A stretch of DNA of 6,464 nucleotides from JAJPJX01 sp964568355 (GCA_964568355.1 CAZMRK010000186.1:1-6464); one strand, 5' to 3'; shown: positions 1-6,339, counted from the stretch's first letter. The notes: a model not told the origin generated them from the letters alone. A program made the numbers and translations.

Positions 1-1290
1 GCCGCTCCAGTGGCGGATCGCCGTGACCAGGCTGGTGTGGACGATTTGCAGTCCTTTCAGGCCCTGGTAAAGGCCGGGGTGAGGGCTGAGCGAGGGCGGC
101 AGGCCGGCGGAGAAGCGCTCGTCCATCAGGAGCGCCAGGACGGAATGCAGCCAGTTAGCCAAATTGGCGAGATCGAGCTTGAGTCCGTCCATGGTGCGGG
201 CAATATGCCCTCCGTAGAAGTTGCCGGTGTGATAGACGCGGTCCGATACGGGATCGACGAGAGGGTTGTCGTTCACCGAATTGGCTTCGCGCTCGATCAC
301 CGTGCGTGCCTGGGCCAGTGCTTCTTCGAGCGGCCCGAGGCCCTGCGGAACGCAGCGCAGCGAATAGGGGCTCTGGATTGATTCGCCGGCGGAGACGACA
401 TCGTGGCTCGCCTGGGCCTGCCGTTCGACATCCGCGACGCGGTGGCGGATTTCCTCGAGCGGTACGGCCAGCTTGGAATCGAAGAGGAGGGAGTTCATCA
501 TCTCGGCGACGGCGAGCTGGCCGGGGTGGTGCTTGGCGAGATGGATGGCCGGGTGGTAGTAGTCCGGGGAGGAGCCCAGGGCTTCGGCGGCCATGGCGAT
601 CGCGCCCAGCGCCAGGCGGAACAGATAGGAGGCATCGTCGACGACCATGGCAGCGACGCCGGTCATAACGGTGGTGCCGTTGAGCAGGGCCAGTCCTTCC
701 TTGGCTTCGAGGCGGAGGGGTTGGAGATGCTCCCGAGTGAGCGCTTCCAGGGCGGGCACGCGGCCGCCTCGGTGGAAGACCTCGCCGCGGCCAGCCATGG
801 CACGGGCACTGTAGGCCGACGGGCAGAGGTCGCCACTCGCGCCGACCGAACCGAAACGCGGGACGACCGGGGTGATGCGGTGATTAAGCAGATCCAGGAG
901 CCTTTCGATCACGAGCGGGCGCACGGCGGAAAGACCTCGGGCGAGGGCGTTGGCACGGAGCAGGATGGCCGCGCGGACGGTGTCTTCGGAGAGAGGGTCG
1001 CCGACGCCGCAGCACAGAAACTCGAGCAGATTCTGCTGGTGGTGCGCCAGTTCCTCGTTGGGGATTACGAAACGGGCGTTGCCGCCAAATCCGGTATTGA
1101 CCCCGTAGACCACTTCTCCCTGCTCCAGCTTGCGCGCGAGGGTCTGCTGGCCCAGCTCGATGCGGCGGCGCGTCTCCGGGTCGGCACTGAGCTCGACGGG
1201 GCGGTAGGAACGGGACACGGCGATGATTTCGGGAAAAGAAAGATCTTCGAGAGAGATCTGAAGGACGGGCGGCGCTGCGAGGGTTCCCAT
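1..1290 (-). CDS. Aromatic amino acid ammonia-lyase (MIO family), probably phenylalanine ammonia-lyase; C-terminus off the window
   Basis: The first 430 residues read without interruption to the left edge; family members are about 500-560 residues, so roughly 100 are missing. Enzymes of this family remove ammonia from an aromatic amino acid (Phe to cinnamate, Tyr to coumarate, His to urocanate) with a self-formed MIO cofactor in the cytoplasm. Visible landmarks are the catalytic Tyr62 in YGVNTGFGG (62-70), the MIO triad Ala151-Ser152-Gly153 after FGSVG, EGLALLNGT (198-206), the second catalytic Tyr309 in SPYSLRC, and EANSVNDNPL (335-344), which resembles the plant PAL version. The selectivity pair is Phe91-Leu92, as in PAL; HAL normally has Ser-His and bacterial TAL His-Leu. 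Start ATG 1290 was chosen because GAGG lies 6 nt upstream; an in-frame ATG at 1302 lacks a ribosome site. Family is certain; substrate is inferred, and an aminomutase is not excluded. Confidence 0.93.
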   Translation of the reverse strand, partial: MGTLAAPPVLQISLEDLSFPEIIAVSRSYRPVELSADPETRRRIELGQQTLARKLEQGEVVYGVNTGFGGNARFVIPNEELAHHQQNLLEFLCCGVGDPLSEDTVRAAILLRANALARGLSAVRPLVIERLLDLLNHRITPVVPRFGSVGASGDLCPSAYSARAMAGRGEVFHRGGRVPALEALTREHLQPLRLEAKEGLALLNGTTVMTGVAAMVVDDASYLFRLALGAIAMAAEALGSSPDYYHPAIHLAKHHPGQLAVAEMMNSLLFDSKLAVPLEEIRHRVADVERQAQASHDVVSAGESIQSPYSLRCVPQGLGPLEEALAQARTVIEREANSVNDNPLVDPVSDRVYHTGNFYGGHIARTMDGLKLDLANLANWLHSVLALLMDERFSAGLPPSLSPHPGLYQGLKGLQIVHTSLVTAIRHWSG

Positions 1291-1296
1291 ATCGGA

Positions 1297-1300
1297 CCTC
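1297..1300 (-). promoter_or_regulatory. Ribosome binding site of the ammonia-lyase gene
   Basis: GAGG on the minus strand, 6 nt before ATG 1290. It decides the start, because the alternative in-frame ATG at 1302-1300 overlaps this motif and has no Shine-Dalgarno sequence of its own. Confidence 0.6.
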
Positions 1301-1307
1301 ATATAAA

Positions 1308-1325
1308 CACCACAATTTAGTGGTG
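1308..1325 (-). promoter_or_regulatory. Perfect inverted repeat at the ammonia-lyase transcription start (candidate operator or 5' leader hairpin)
   Basis: Plus strand CACCACAATTTAGTGGTG: 6-bp perfect arms separated by 6 bp, lying from about +4 to +21 relative to the predicted start of the ammonia-lyase transcript. This is a typical place for a repressor to block initiation. In RNA the arms could extend by an A-U and G-U pairs into a 5' hairpin just before the GAGG ribosome site. No regulator gene is visible in the window and I do not recognise the motif as belonging to a named family. Confidence 0.5.
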
Positions 1326-1335
1326 CTCTATGAGA

Positions 1336-1364
1336 AGTATGCCATCCGTACAGTGCTGTGTCAA
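1336..1364 (-). promoter_or_regulatory. Sigma-70-like promoter of the ammonia-lyase gene
   Basis: Read on the minus strand, a perfect -35 TTGACA (1364-1359) is followed by a 17-nt spacer and the -10 CATACT (1341-1336, 4 of 6 matches to consensus). Transcription should begin near 1329, leaving a leader of about 39 nt before ATG 1290. The ammonia-lyase gene therefore appears to have its own promoter rather than depending on the stress-protein gene upstream on the same strand. Confidence 0.6.
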
Positions 1365-1396
1365 TGGGGCGGATAAGGGGAGATTTCCGGGCTAGA

Positions 1397-1927
1397 CTAG
1401 CGAGGGGCGCCGGCGGTTTGGGTGCTGGATGATACCTCTTCGGCGCCCATTTCGAGCAATAGATTGCGAGCGAGCCTGGCCCAGTCCGGATCTTCGCAGG
1501 AGGCGGCAACCAGGATCGCGCCGTCGCCGATGTGGCTTTCGAAGCGCTCGGCATCCTGTTCGGGAATGCCGATGCTGAGGAGGGCGCCGAGGAAGCCGGA
1601 TCGACGATTTTCACTGAGGCCGGTGAGCGAACCGGCCACCGGACCGGCGGCCAGGAATGTACCGATGCCGGAGACCGGACGAGTGCCCAGTCCGGCCAAC
1701 ATGCGCAGGCTGCTGCCGGTGGCGCTACTGCCTATGGCTCCGGCAGTCTGGCCAGCCGCGGTATCGGTGCGGCCTTCCTCCACGACAGCCCGGGCTTTCG
1801 CGTTATCGGGGAGCACGACCGAGACATCTTTGGTGCGAAATCCCGAGGCGAGCATCTTATCTACCGTGTGTTCTACCGGCGCCAGATCGCGGAACAGTCC
1901 CCATACCGTGGTATTTCTGCCGTTCAT
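1397..1927 (-). CDS. General-stress-type protein with YflT/17M-like N-terminal domain and glycine-rich core
   Basis: A 176-residue protein of unproven function. Residues 7-40 (VWGLFRDL... through ...DVSVVLPDN) match the first beta-alpha-beta unit of the small YflT/general stress protein 17M-like domain (PF11181 type). Residues 59-103 are a glycine- and alanine-rich hydrophobic stretch with small residues at regular spacing, a glycine-zipper-like segment often seen in this family. The C-terminal part holds the family-like GIPEQDAERFESHIGDGAILV (starting at residue 120) and ends LEMGAEEV, the second half of the fold. There is no signal peptide. AGGAGG with 8-nt spacing supports ATG 1927. Homologues are widespread in desiccation- or stress-tolerant bacteria as small hypothetical proteins; a stress role is inferred from the family only. 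It lies 106 bp upstream of the ammonia-lyase gene on the same strand, but that gene has its own promoter. Confidence 0.85.
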   Translation of the reverse strand: MNGRNTTVWGLFRDLAPVEHTVDKMLASGFRTKDVSVVLPDNAKARAVVEEGRTDTAAGQTAGAIGSSATGSSLRMLAGLGTRPVSGIGTFLAAGPVAGSLTGLSENRRSGFLGALLSIGIPEQDAERFESHIGDGAILVAASCEDPDWARLARNLLLEMGAEEVSSSTQTAGAPR

Positions 1928-1935
1928 GGCTCTCT

Positions 1936-1941
1936 CCTCCT
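1936..1941 (-). promoter_or_regulatory. Strong ribosome binding site of the stress-type gene
   Basis: Minus-strand AGGAGG, a full anti-16S match, 8 nt before ATG 1927. It is the strongest ribosome site in the window and suggests high translation. Confidence 0.7.
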
Positions 1942-2017
1942 CGCACTTTTGGTTATGAGCAATGCGGATACCAGGGGGCGGGAAAATGTTCAGAAGATCG
2001 TGAAATAATACACGTGG

Positions 2018-2093
<76 letters not shown>

Positions 2094-2170
2094 GGATCTT
2101 CTTTGTCCGATCCGGCCGCTGGCCGCCCCCACCCTCTGTTCCGACGCTAGGCGCAGGAATACGTCTCGGA

Positions 2171-2176
2171 TATAAT
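2171..2176 (+). promoter_or_regulatory. -10 element (TATAAT) of the beta-helix gene
   Basis: A consensus TATAAT sits 21 bp before ATG 2198. It predicts transcription from about 2183 and a short leader that still holds the AGAGG ribosome site at 2187-2191, 6 nt before the start codon. No convincing -35 hexamer is present at 16-18 bp upstream, so an activator or another sigma factor may be needed. Confidence 0.5.
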
Positions 2177-2197
2177 CGTTGGCTCCAGAGGCGCTCT

Positions 2198-3517
2198 ATG
2201 AACCGACGTAATTTCATCCGTTCCACGGCCCTGGGCGGCGTCGCTCTCAGAAGTTCCGCCGCCAATTCCGAAGATCCCGTGCCGGTTACCAAACCGCGCG
2301 CTACCTCCGGCGACCGAGTCGAGCCGAATTGGACAGAGCGTTTGACTCTCACGGTCGGTCCGGGCAATGCCGACATGGCCGGGTCAACCGAAAGGGTGAT
2401 TCAGGCGGCGGTGGATTCGGTGGCGCGCTGGGGCGGCGGCACGGTCAAGATCCTGCCGGGTACTTACCGGTTCCGGAATGCGGTATACCTGCAAAGCAAT
2501 GTGCGCATCCTCGGCAGCGGCCTTGATTCCGTCATCGTCAAGGAGCCATCGGTTCTCGTAAGGCTCTCCGAGGACTCGGACTGGTTCGACCAGGAAGTCA
2601 CGTTCGCCGATCCCAGCGGGCTTCGGGTGGGCGATGGCATTTGCCTGCGTGTAAAGAACTCCTCCACCGGCGGCGACGAAGTGATCAAGCGCACGCTGGT
2701 GGCGCGCAGCGGGAACCGGTTTAAGCTCGATCGCGCGCTTCGGGACAACGTCTGGCTGATGGGCGATCCGAAGGTGGAGAACCTGTTTCCGTTGTTCAGC
2801 GGCGAGAATATCGGCGATGTGGTCATTGAGAATCTCACTCTGGACGGTAACAAGGCGAACAACGGCAATCTGGACGGCAATTACGCCGGCTGTATCTGGT
2901 TGCAGGATTGCAACCGGATCACCATGCAGAATGTAACTGCCCGGAACTACAACGGCGACGGAATAAGCTGGCAGATCTGCCACGATGTGCGCGTAGAGGG
3001 CTGTCACAGCAACGACCACACAGGCCTGGGACTGCATCCCGGATCCGGATCACAGCGGTCCATTATTCGCGGCAACCGTATGTCCGGCAACGACCAGGGG
3101 CTGTTCTTCTGCTGGGGAGTGAGGTGGGGCCTGGCGGAAAAGAACGTCATCGAGAACAGCAAGCGCTACGGCATCTCGATCGGCCACCATGACACCGACA
3201 ACGTGGTGCGCGACAACGATGTGCGAGCAAGCGGGGAGGTGGGCATTCTGTTCCGCAAGGAGCGGATCGCCGCATTCCAGGGGAATCGCAACCGTATTCA
3301 GAACAACCGCATCGCCGGCATCGTACAGGATCGCGGTGTGGGGATCGACGTTCGGGGCGAAACGAAAGCGATCCACATCGTCGGAAACGAAATTCGCGAA
3401 ACCGGAGGGCCCGCGCAACGCATCGGCGTCCGCATTGCCGCGGAGGCCGCGGACATCCGGCTCGAGGGGAACCGGATTGACGGCTTTTCGCAAAGCGTGC
3501 TCGATCTGCGCACCTAG
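2198..3517 (+). CDS. Tat-exported right-handed parallel beta-helix protein (pectate-lyase-like superfamily)
   Basis: A 439-residue protein. The N-terminus MNRRNFIRSTALGGVAL carries a twin-arginine motif (RRNFIR) and a short hydrophobic stretch, so export in folded form is likely, with cleavage perhaps near SAA-NS (20-23). Residues 57-115 match the start of pectate-lyase-type beta-helices: an N-terminal helix (STERVIQAAVDSV), then GGGTVKILPGTYRF and NVRILGSG. From about 202 to 437 there are many short beta-helix rungs of the VxIENLTLDGN / IRGNRMSGNDQG / VVRDNDV type, rich in Asn and Asp turns. Such folds serve as polysaccharide lyases, glycosidases or epimerases; no catalytic set can be assigned by eye, so the substrate is unknown. 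The start is set by AGAGG 6 nt upstream; the same frame opens earlier, at 2060, but that lies inside the tRNA. The gene stands alone and converges with the caspase gene. Confidence 0.88.
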   Translation: MNRRNFIRSTALGGVALRSSAANSEDPVPVTKPRATSGDRVEPNWTERLTLTVGPGNADMAGSTERVIQAAVDSVARWGGGTVKILPGTYRFRNAVYLQSNVRILGSGLDSVIVKEPSVLVRLSEDSDWFDQEVTFADPSGLRVGDGICLRVKNSSTGGDEVIKRTLVARSGNRFKLDRALRDNVWLMGDPKVENLFPLFSGENIGDVVIENLTLDGNKANNGNLDGNYAGCIWLQDCNRITMQNVTARNYNGDGISWQICHDVRVEGCHSNDHTGLGLHPGSGSQRSIIRGNRMSGNDQGLFFCWGVRWGLAEKNVIENSKRYGISIGHHDTDNVVRDNDVRASGEVGILFRKERIAAFQGNRNRIQNNRIAGIVQDRGVGIDVRGETKAIHIVGNEIRETGGPAQRIGVRIAAEAADIRLEGNRIDGFSQSVLDLRT

Positions 3518-3530
3518 GCTCGCGATGCCG

Positions 3531-3553
3531 TGCACCGTACTACGGATGGTGCA
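3531..3553. terminator. Inverted repeat between convergent genes, possible bidirectional terminator
   Basis: TGCACC (3531-3536) and GGTGCA (3548-3553) form a perfect 6-bp stem around an 11-nt loop in the 36-bp gap between the convergent stops at 3517 and 3554. Position favours a shared terminator, but neither side has a clear T-run, so intrinsic termination would be weak. Confidence 0.35.
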
Positions 3554-5521
3554 TCATCTTCGCAGACTCGGGACGGGCCGGGACCGCGCGCGAAGCCGGG
3601 TCGCGCGAGCGCGCACTTCTTCGGTTCCGGCATAGTTCGGAGCCAGCAGCACATAGGCGTCATATGCCTCCGCGGCTGCGAGGGGCTTGCCGAGCGTCTC
3701 CCGGGCCTGCCCCAGGACGAGATAAGCCGGCGGATAGTCTGGATTGAGCCGGATTAAGTCGGCAGCTTCGCGCTCGGCGCGGCCGGCGTTGCCGGACAAT
3801 CTCAAAATATGCGCCAGGTTCCAGCGGTTGACGACCGAGCGCGGATTATATGCAACCGCCCTTTCCAGATAGGGGACTGCGCTGGCGAAGTCTCCCGAAG
3901 AAACCAGTTGCTGCGCGATCTGGAACAATGGCAATCCCCATTCCGGTGTGAGTTTTGCGGCCGCCTCGAATGCCTGACGCGACTCCTTTGGCCGATTGGT
4001 CCTGGTAAGCGCCACGCCGAGAGCATTGTAGGCGCAGGCAAAACGCGGGTCACGCTTCAACGATTCCTGGAGCACCGTGATCGCTTCCGCGAAGCGGGTC
4101 TCCTCAATCAGCATTCGTCCCTGGCAAAAGAGCTTGCGCGCCTCAATGGAAGGTTCGTTGGGACGCATCGTTTGCAGGCGGCTGAACGCCTCCACCGCGC
4201 GTTGCAGCATGGCTCGCTTTAAACCGGTGGCCATCGACTGGACGTAATCACTGACACAGGCCTGGCCGTATTCTTCGAGCACACCTGCCATTAACGCCTC
4301 GGCGGCGAAGCGATCGGCTCCCGCAAATGTTTGCGTGCGGTAAAGCTCCCACGCGCCGTTCGCTCCGAGCACCTGGCCCGCATTCACGCGCGCTCGCAAC
4401 TGTGCCATGGCAGAGGCCGCGGGCGGCGCAATCGTAACGCGAGATGGCGCCTCAGGCAGGACCACCGTTCCGTTGAGGCTGGAGCCATCGGGGAAATCCG
4501 CGGAGAACGCGTGCGCACCTCGTACCAGACCGTCGACGCGCAACGCGCCCGCCGCTCGAATCGTTCCGCGAAAGACATTGTCCACATAAACAGCACTGCC
4601 GGCCGGTCCTGCCACATCCAGGGTGAACGCGCGTACTGCCGGTGGGGGCAACACCGAGGACGCCAGCGGCCAGCGGGCATCGAATGTGCCGGCCACGCGC
4701 GGGTGCTGCTGCGAGTTCGTAAGCTCCGGAACGCGGCGGGAAACATAGTCGATGGCTTCTGCCGCGCGGACGACGCGGTCGCCATCGGCGTCGGCCTGGC
4801 CGCTCAATCCTTCGAGCAGGATGTGGGTGAAAACACCATGGCCGCCGTCCCACTTCTCATCCTCATACGAGCGCTCGCTGGGCCGGGACGCCAGAAGCTT
4901 CAGGAAGGAACGGTCTCCGTGTCCAATCTGCGCCAGCGGCTCTCCGGCAAGGATCGGCGCGGCAGGGGAATAGCTCGACCAGCCGAGCCGCCCGGTATGG
5001 CACGCATCCGCAACCATTACCACGAGCGAAGCCCGGAGCCTGGTGCTCAAGACTGTATCTACCTCCTGAAACGGGAGTGCCGTCGCATGCAGATTCTGAG
5101 GGTCGGCATCATGCGTAACAAAGTAGCCTTCGTCGCGATCATCGAGCACGCCGTGGCCGGCGAAATAAAAGTAGACGACATCCTGCGGTCCGGCAGACCC
5201 GACCAGCCAGGTATGTAGCGCGGCGCGGATTTGGGCCAGGGTAGCCTGCTCGTTGGTCAGGATGCGGATGTGGTCATTCGGAATCGCGCCGCCCGCCGTG
5301 CTGCGCAGGAAAGCGGAGAACTCAGCAGCATCTCTATGAGCGAACCGCAATTGGACGTTCGGGGGCAGGTTTTGATACGACGAAATTCCCACAATCACCG
5401 CCCACCGCGTGCCGGCATCGCGCAGAGGATTCAGCCGGGAGATGGGCTCGATGCGGAGATCTCGCGGGCCCTGCGCCACCAAGAGGCCGGTGAGTAGCAC
5501 GAGCAGCAAGCCCTTCGCCAT
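3554..5521 (-). CDS. Secreted caspase-fold (C14-like) protein with PEGA-like domain and five TPRs
   Basis: Read from ATG 5521 it has 655 residues. MAKGLLLVLLTGLLVAQG is a good Sec signal peptide. A caspase/metacaspase p20-like domain follows (about 38-263): RWAVIVGISSYQ, first-strand type; catalytic His123 in YFAGHG; catalytic Cys174 in VADACHTG. Near its end, residues 244-255 (DADGDRVVRAAE) have acidic residues at EF-hand loop positions 1, 3, 5 and 12. Residues 298-356 resemble a PEGA domain (VYVDNVFRGT ... LVRGAHAF). Residues 461-642 hold five TPRs whose conserved Pro residues recur every 34 residues (492, 526, 560, 594, 628). Both catalytic residues are intact, so peptidase activity is plausible; cleavage specificity and substrate are unknown. 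In-frame ATGs at 5560 and 5533 are alternatives, none with a good ribosome site; longer readings overlap the divergent sigma gene and are unlikely. Confidence 0.9.
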   Translation of the reverse strand: MAKGLLLVLLTGLLVAQGPRDLRIEPISRLNPLRDAGTRWAVIVGISSYQNLPPNVQLRFAHRDAAEFSAFLRSTAGGAIPNDHIRILTNEQATLAQIRAALHTWLVGSAGPQDVVYFYFAGHGVLDDRDEGYFVTHDADPQNLHATALPFQEVDTVLSTRLRASLVVMVADACHTGRLGWSSYSPAAPILAGEPLAQIGHGDRSFLKLLASRPSERSYEDEKWDGGHGVFTHILLEGLSGQADADGDRVVRAAEAIDYVSRRVPELTNSQQHPRVAGTFDARWPLASSVLPPPAVRAFTLDVAGPAGSAVYVDNVFRGTIRAAGALRVDGLVRGAHAFSADFPDGSSLNGTVVLPEAPSRVTIAPPAASAMAQLRARVNAGQVLGANGAWELYRTQTFAGADRFAAEALMAGVLEEYGQACVSDYVQSMATGLKRAMLQRAVEAFSRLQTMRPNEPSIEARKLFCQGRMLIEETRFAEAITVLQESLKRDPRFACAYNALGVALTRTNRPKESRQAFEAAAKLTPEWGLPLFQIAQQLVSSGDFASAVPYLERAVAYNPRSVVNRWNLAHILRLSGNAGRAEREAADLIRLNPDYPPAYLVLGQARETLGKPLAAAEAYDAYVLLAPNYAGTEEVRARATRLRARSRPVPSLRR

Positions 5522-5596
5522 AGCGTTGATCATAGCAGCCCGGCAGGGCGGTCTATTCATTCCACACCGGCGAACCAGGCGGCTACTGCGACCGGC

Positions 5597-5617
5597 TTGC
5601 ACCGCACTTTGGCGCAA
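5597..5617. promoter_or_regulatory. Imperfect dyad between the caspase and sigma-factor genes
   Basis: TTGCACC (5597-5603) and GGCGCAA (5611-5617) are inverted arms with one mismatch and a 7-bp centre, midway between the divergent starts. It overlaps a possible -35 (TTGCAC, 5597-5602) of the sigma gene, paired at 16 bp with a weak -10 GATAGC (5619-5624). It could bind a regulator acting on one or both genes. The evidence is symmetry and position only. Confidence 0.3.
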
Positions 5618-5633
5618 TGATAGCCTTGGTTCC

Positions 5634-6200
5634 GTGAGTACCCGCCCACCCAAGCTGTTTGAAAAATTGAACATGGGCGAAGATTCCGGACTGAGTGAAC
5701 TCACTCCGGCCTTGTACTCGGAACTCCGCCGGATCGCTTCCCGGCATCTTCGGGGAGAACGTTTCAATCACACCCTACAAGCGACCGCGCTCGTCCACGA
5801 GGCGTACCTGAAGTTGTTCGAGGGAGCGGAGCGCAGGTTCGCGGGCGAAGCTCATTTCCTGGCAGTGGCTTCGCGGGTCATGCGCCAGGTGCTGGTCGAT
5901 CACGCCCGGGCGCGAGCGGCGCAAAAGCGATCTGCCGGCGCCGGGACGAATGCGGTTTCCATAACGAATCTTGAAGTGAGCGGCGAGAAGGGCGTTGAAC
6001 TGCTCGACCTGATCCGGCTGGACGGCGCTATCGATGCCCTGGCGGCAGAAGATGAATCGCTGGCACGATTGATCGAGATGCGGTACTTCGGAGGCATGAC
6101 CGCCGAGGAGTCTGCCACGGCCCTGGGTTTATCGGTCCATGTCGTCCGCCACAACCTGCGTCTTGCCCAAGCATGGCTGCGCAGGAAGCTTGCGGACTAG
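5634..6200 (+). CDS. ECF RNA polymerase sigma factor, TIGR02999/Sig70_ECF type
   Basis: A 188-residue sigma factor that would direct RNA polymerase to a set of target promoters. Region 2 spans about 21-97: LTPALYSELRRIASRHLRGER, HTLQATALVHEAYLKL, then HFLAVASRVMRQVLVDHARARAA, the signature of the TIGR02999 family. Region 4 spans about 130-186: IEMRYFGGMTAEESATALGLS followed by recognition helix VHVVRHNLRLAQAWLRRKL. GTG 5634 was chosen because PPKLFEKLNMGEDSGLSELTPALY then aligns without gaps to the usual family N-terminus; ATG 5673 would cut off the first helix. No Shine-Dalgarno sequence precedes either start, so translation may be leaderless. The gene is divergent from the caspase–PEGA–TPR gene. 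No anti-sigma factor follows; within 264 bp downstream there is no convincing gene. Family is sure, regulon unknown. Confidence 0.92.
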   Translation: MSTRPPKLFEKLNMGEDSGLSELTPALYSELRRIASRHLRGERFNHTLQATALVHEAYLKLFEGAERRFAGEAHFLAVASRVMRQVLVDHARARAAQKRSAGAGTNAVSITNLEVSGEKGVELLDLIRLDGAIDALAAEDESLARLIEMRYFGGMTAEESATALGLSVHVVRHNLRLAQAWLRRKLAD

Positions 6201-6309
6201 TACTGTGACCGGATGATTTCGTTTGTCCGCTTGCTTACGCGCGCGGCTCGGTTCCGGCGCTGAACCACAAGCAGAAAGGAATAGATTTTGCGGTCAGAGC
6301 ATTAGTGCC

Positions 6310-6338
6310 TTGGCCGTGAAGTCCCGCTCCCTTATAGT
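6310..6338 (+). promoter_or_regulatory. Candidate sigma-70-like promoter reading toward the right edge
   Basis: TTGGCC (6310-6315, 4 of 6 to the -35 consensus), a 17-bp spacer, and TATAGT (6333-6338, 5 of 6 to the -10 consensus). The predicted start is near 6345. It could serve a gene or small RNA that begins in or beyond the last 120 bases. Confidence 0.4.
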
Positions 6339-6339
6339 T

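Noticed and set aside
1..1290. Assignment as histidine ammonia-lyase (hutH)
   Set aside because: The Ser-His selectivity pair of HAL is replaced by Phe-Leu and no other hut gene is nearby; the family call is kept but the hutH symbol is not used.
10..1320. Long plus-strand open frames opposite the ammonia-lyase gene
   Set aside because: They are antisense shadows of a high-GC gene; the minus strand carries the full set of ammonia-lyase motifs in one continuous frame.
2094..2126. GGATC/GATCC and CGGCC/GGCCG hairpins after the tRNA as a terminator
   Set aside because: The stems are only 5 bp and no T-run follows, so there is too little to call a terminator.
5409..5633. N-terminal extension of the sigma factor
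   Set aside because: It overlaps the caspase gene on the other strand and adds basic low-complexity sequence not found in the family.
5522..5767. N-terminal extension of the caspase protein to 5767
   Set aside because: It would overlap the divergent sigma gene, and it puts up to 82 residues before a clean signal peptide. The short extension to 5560 cannot be excluded.
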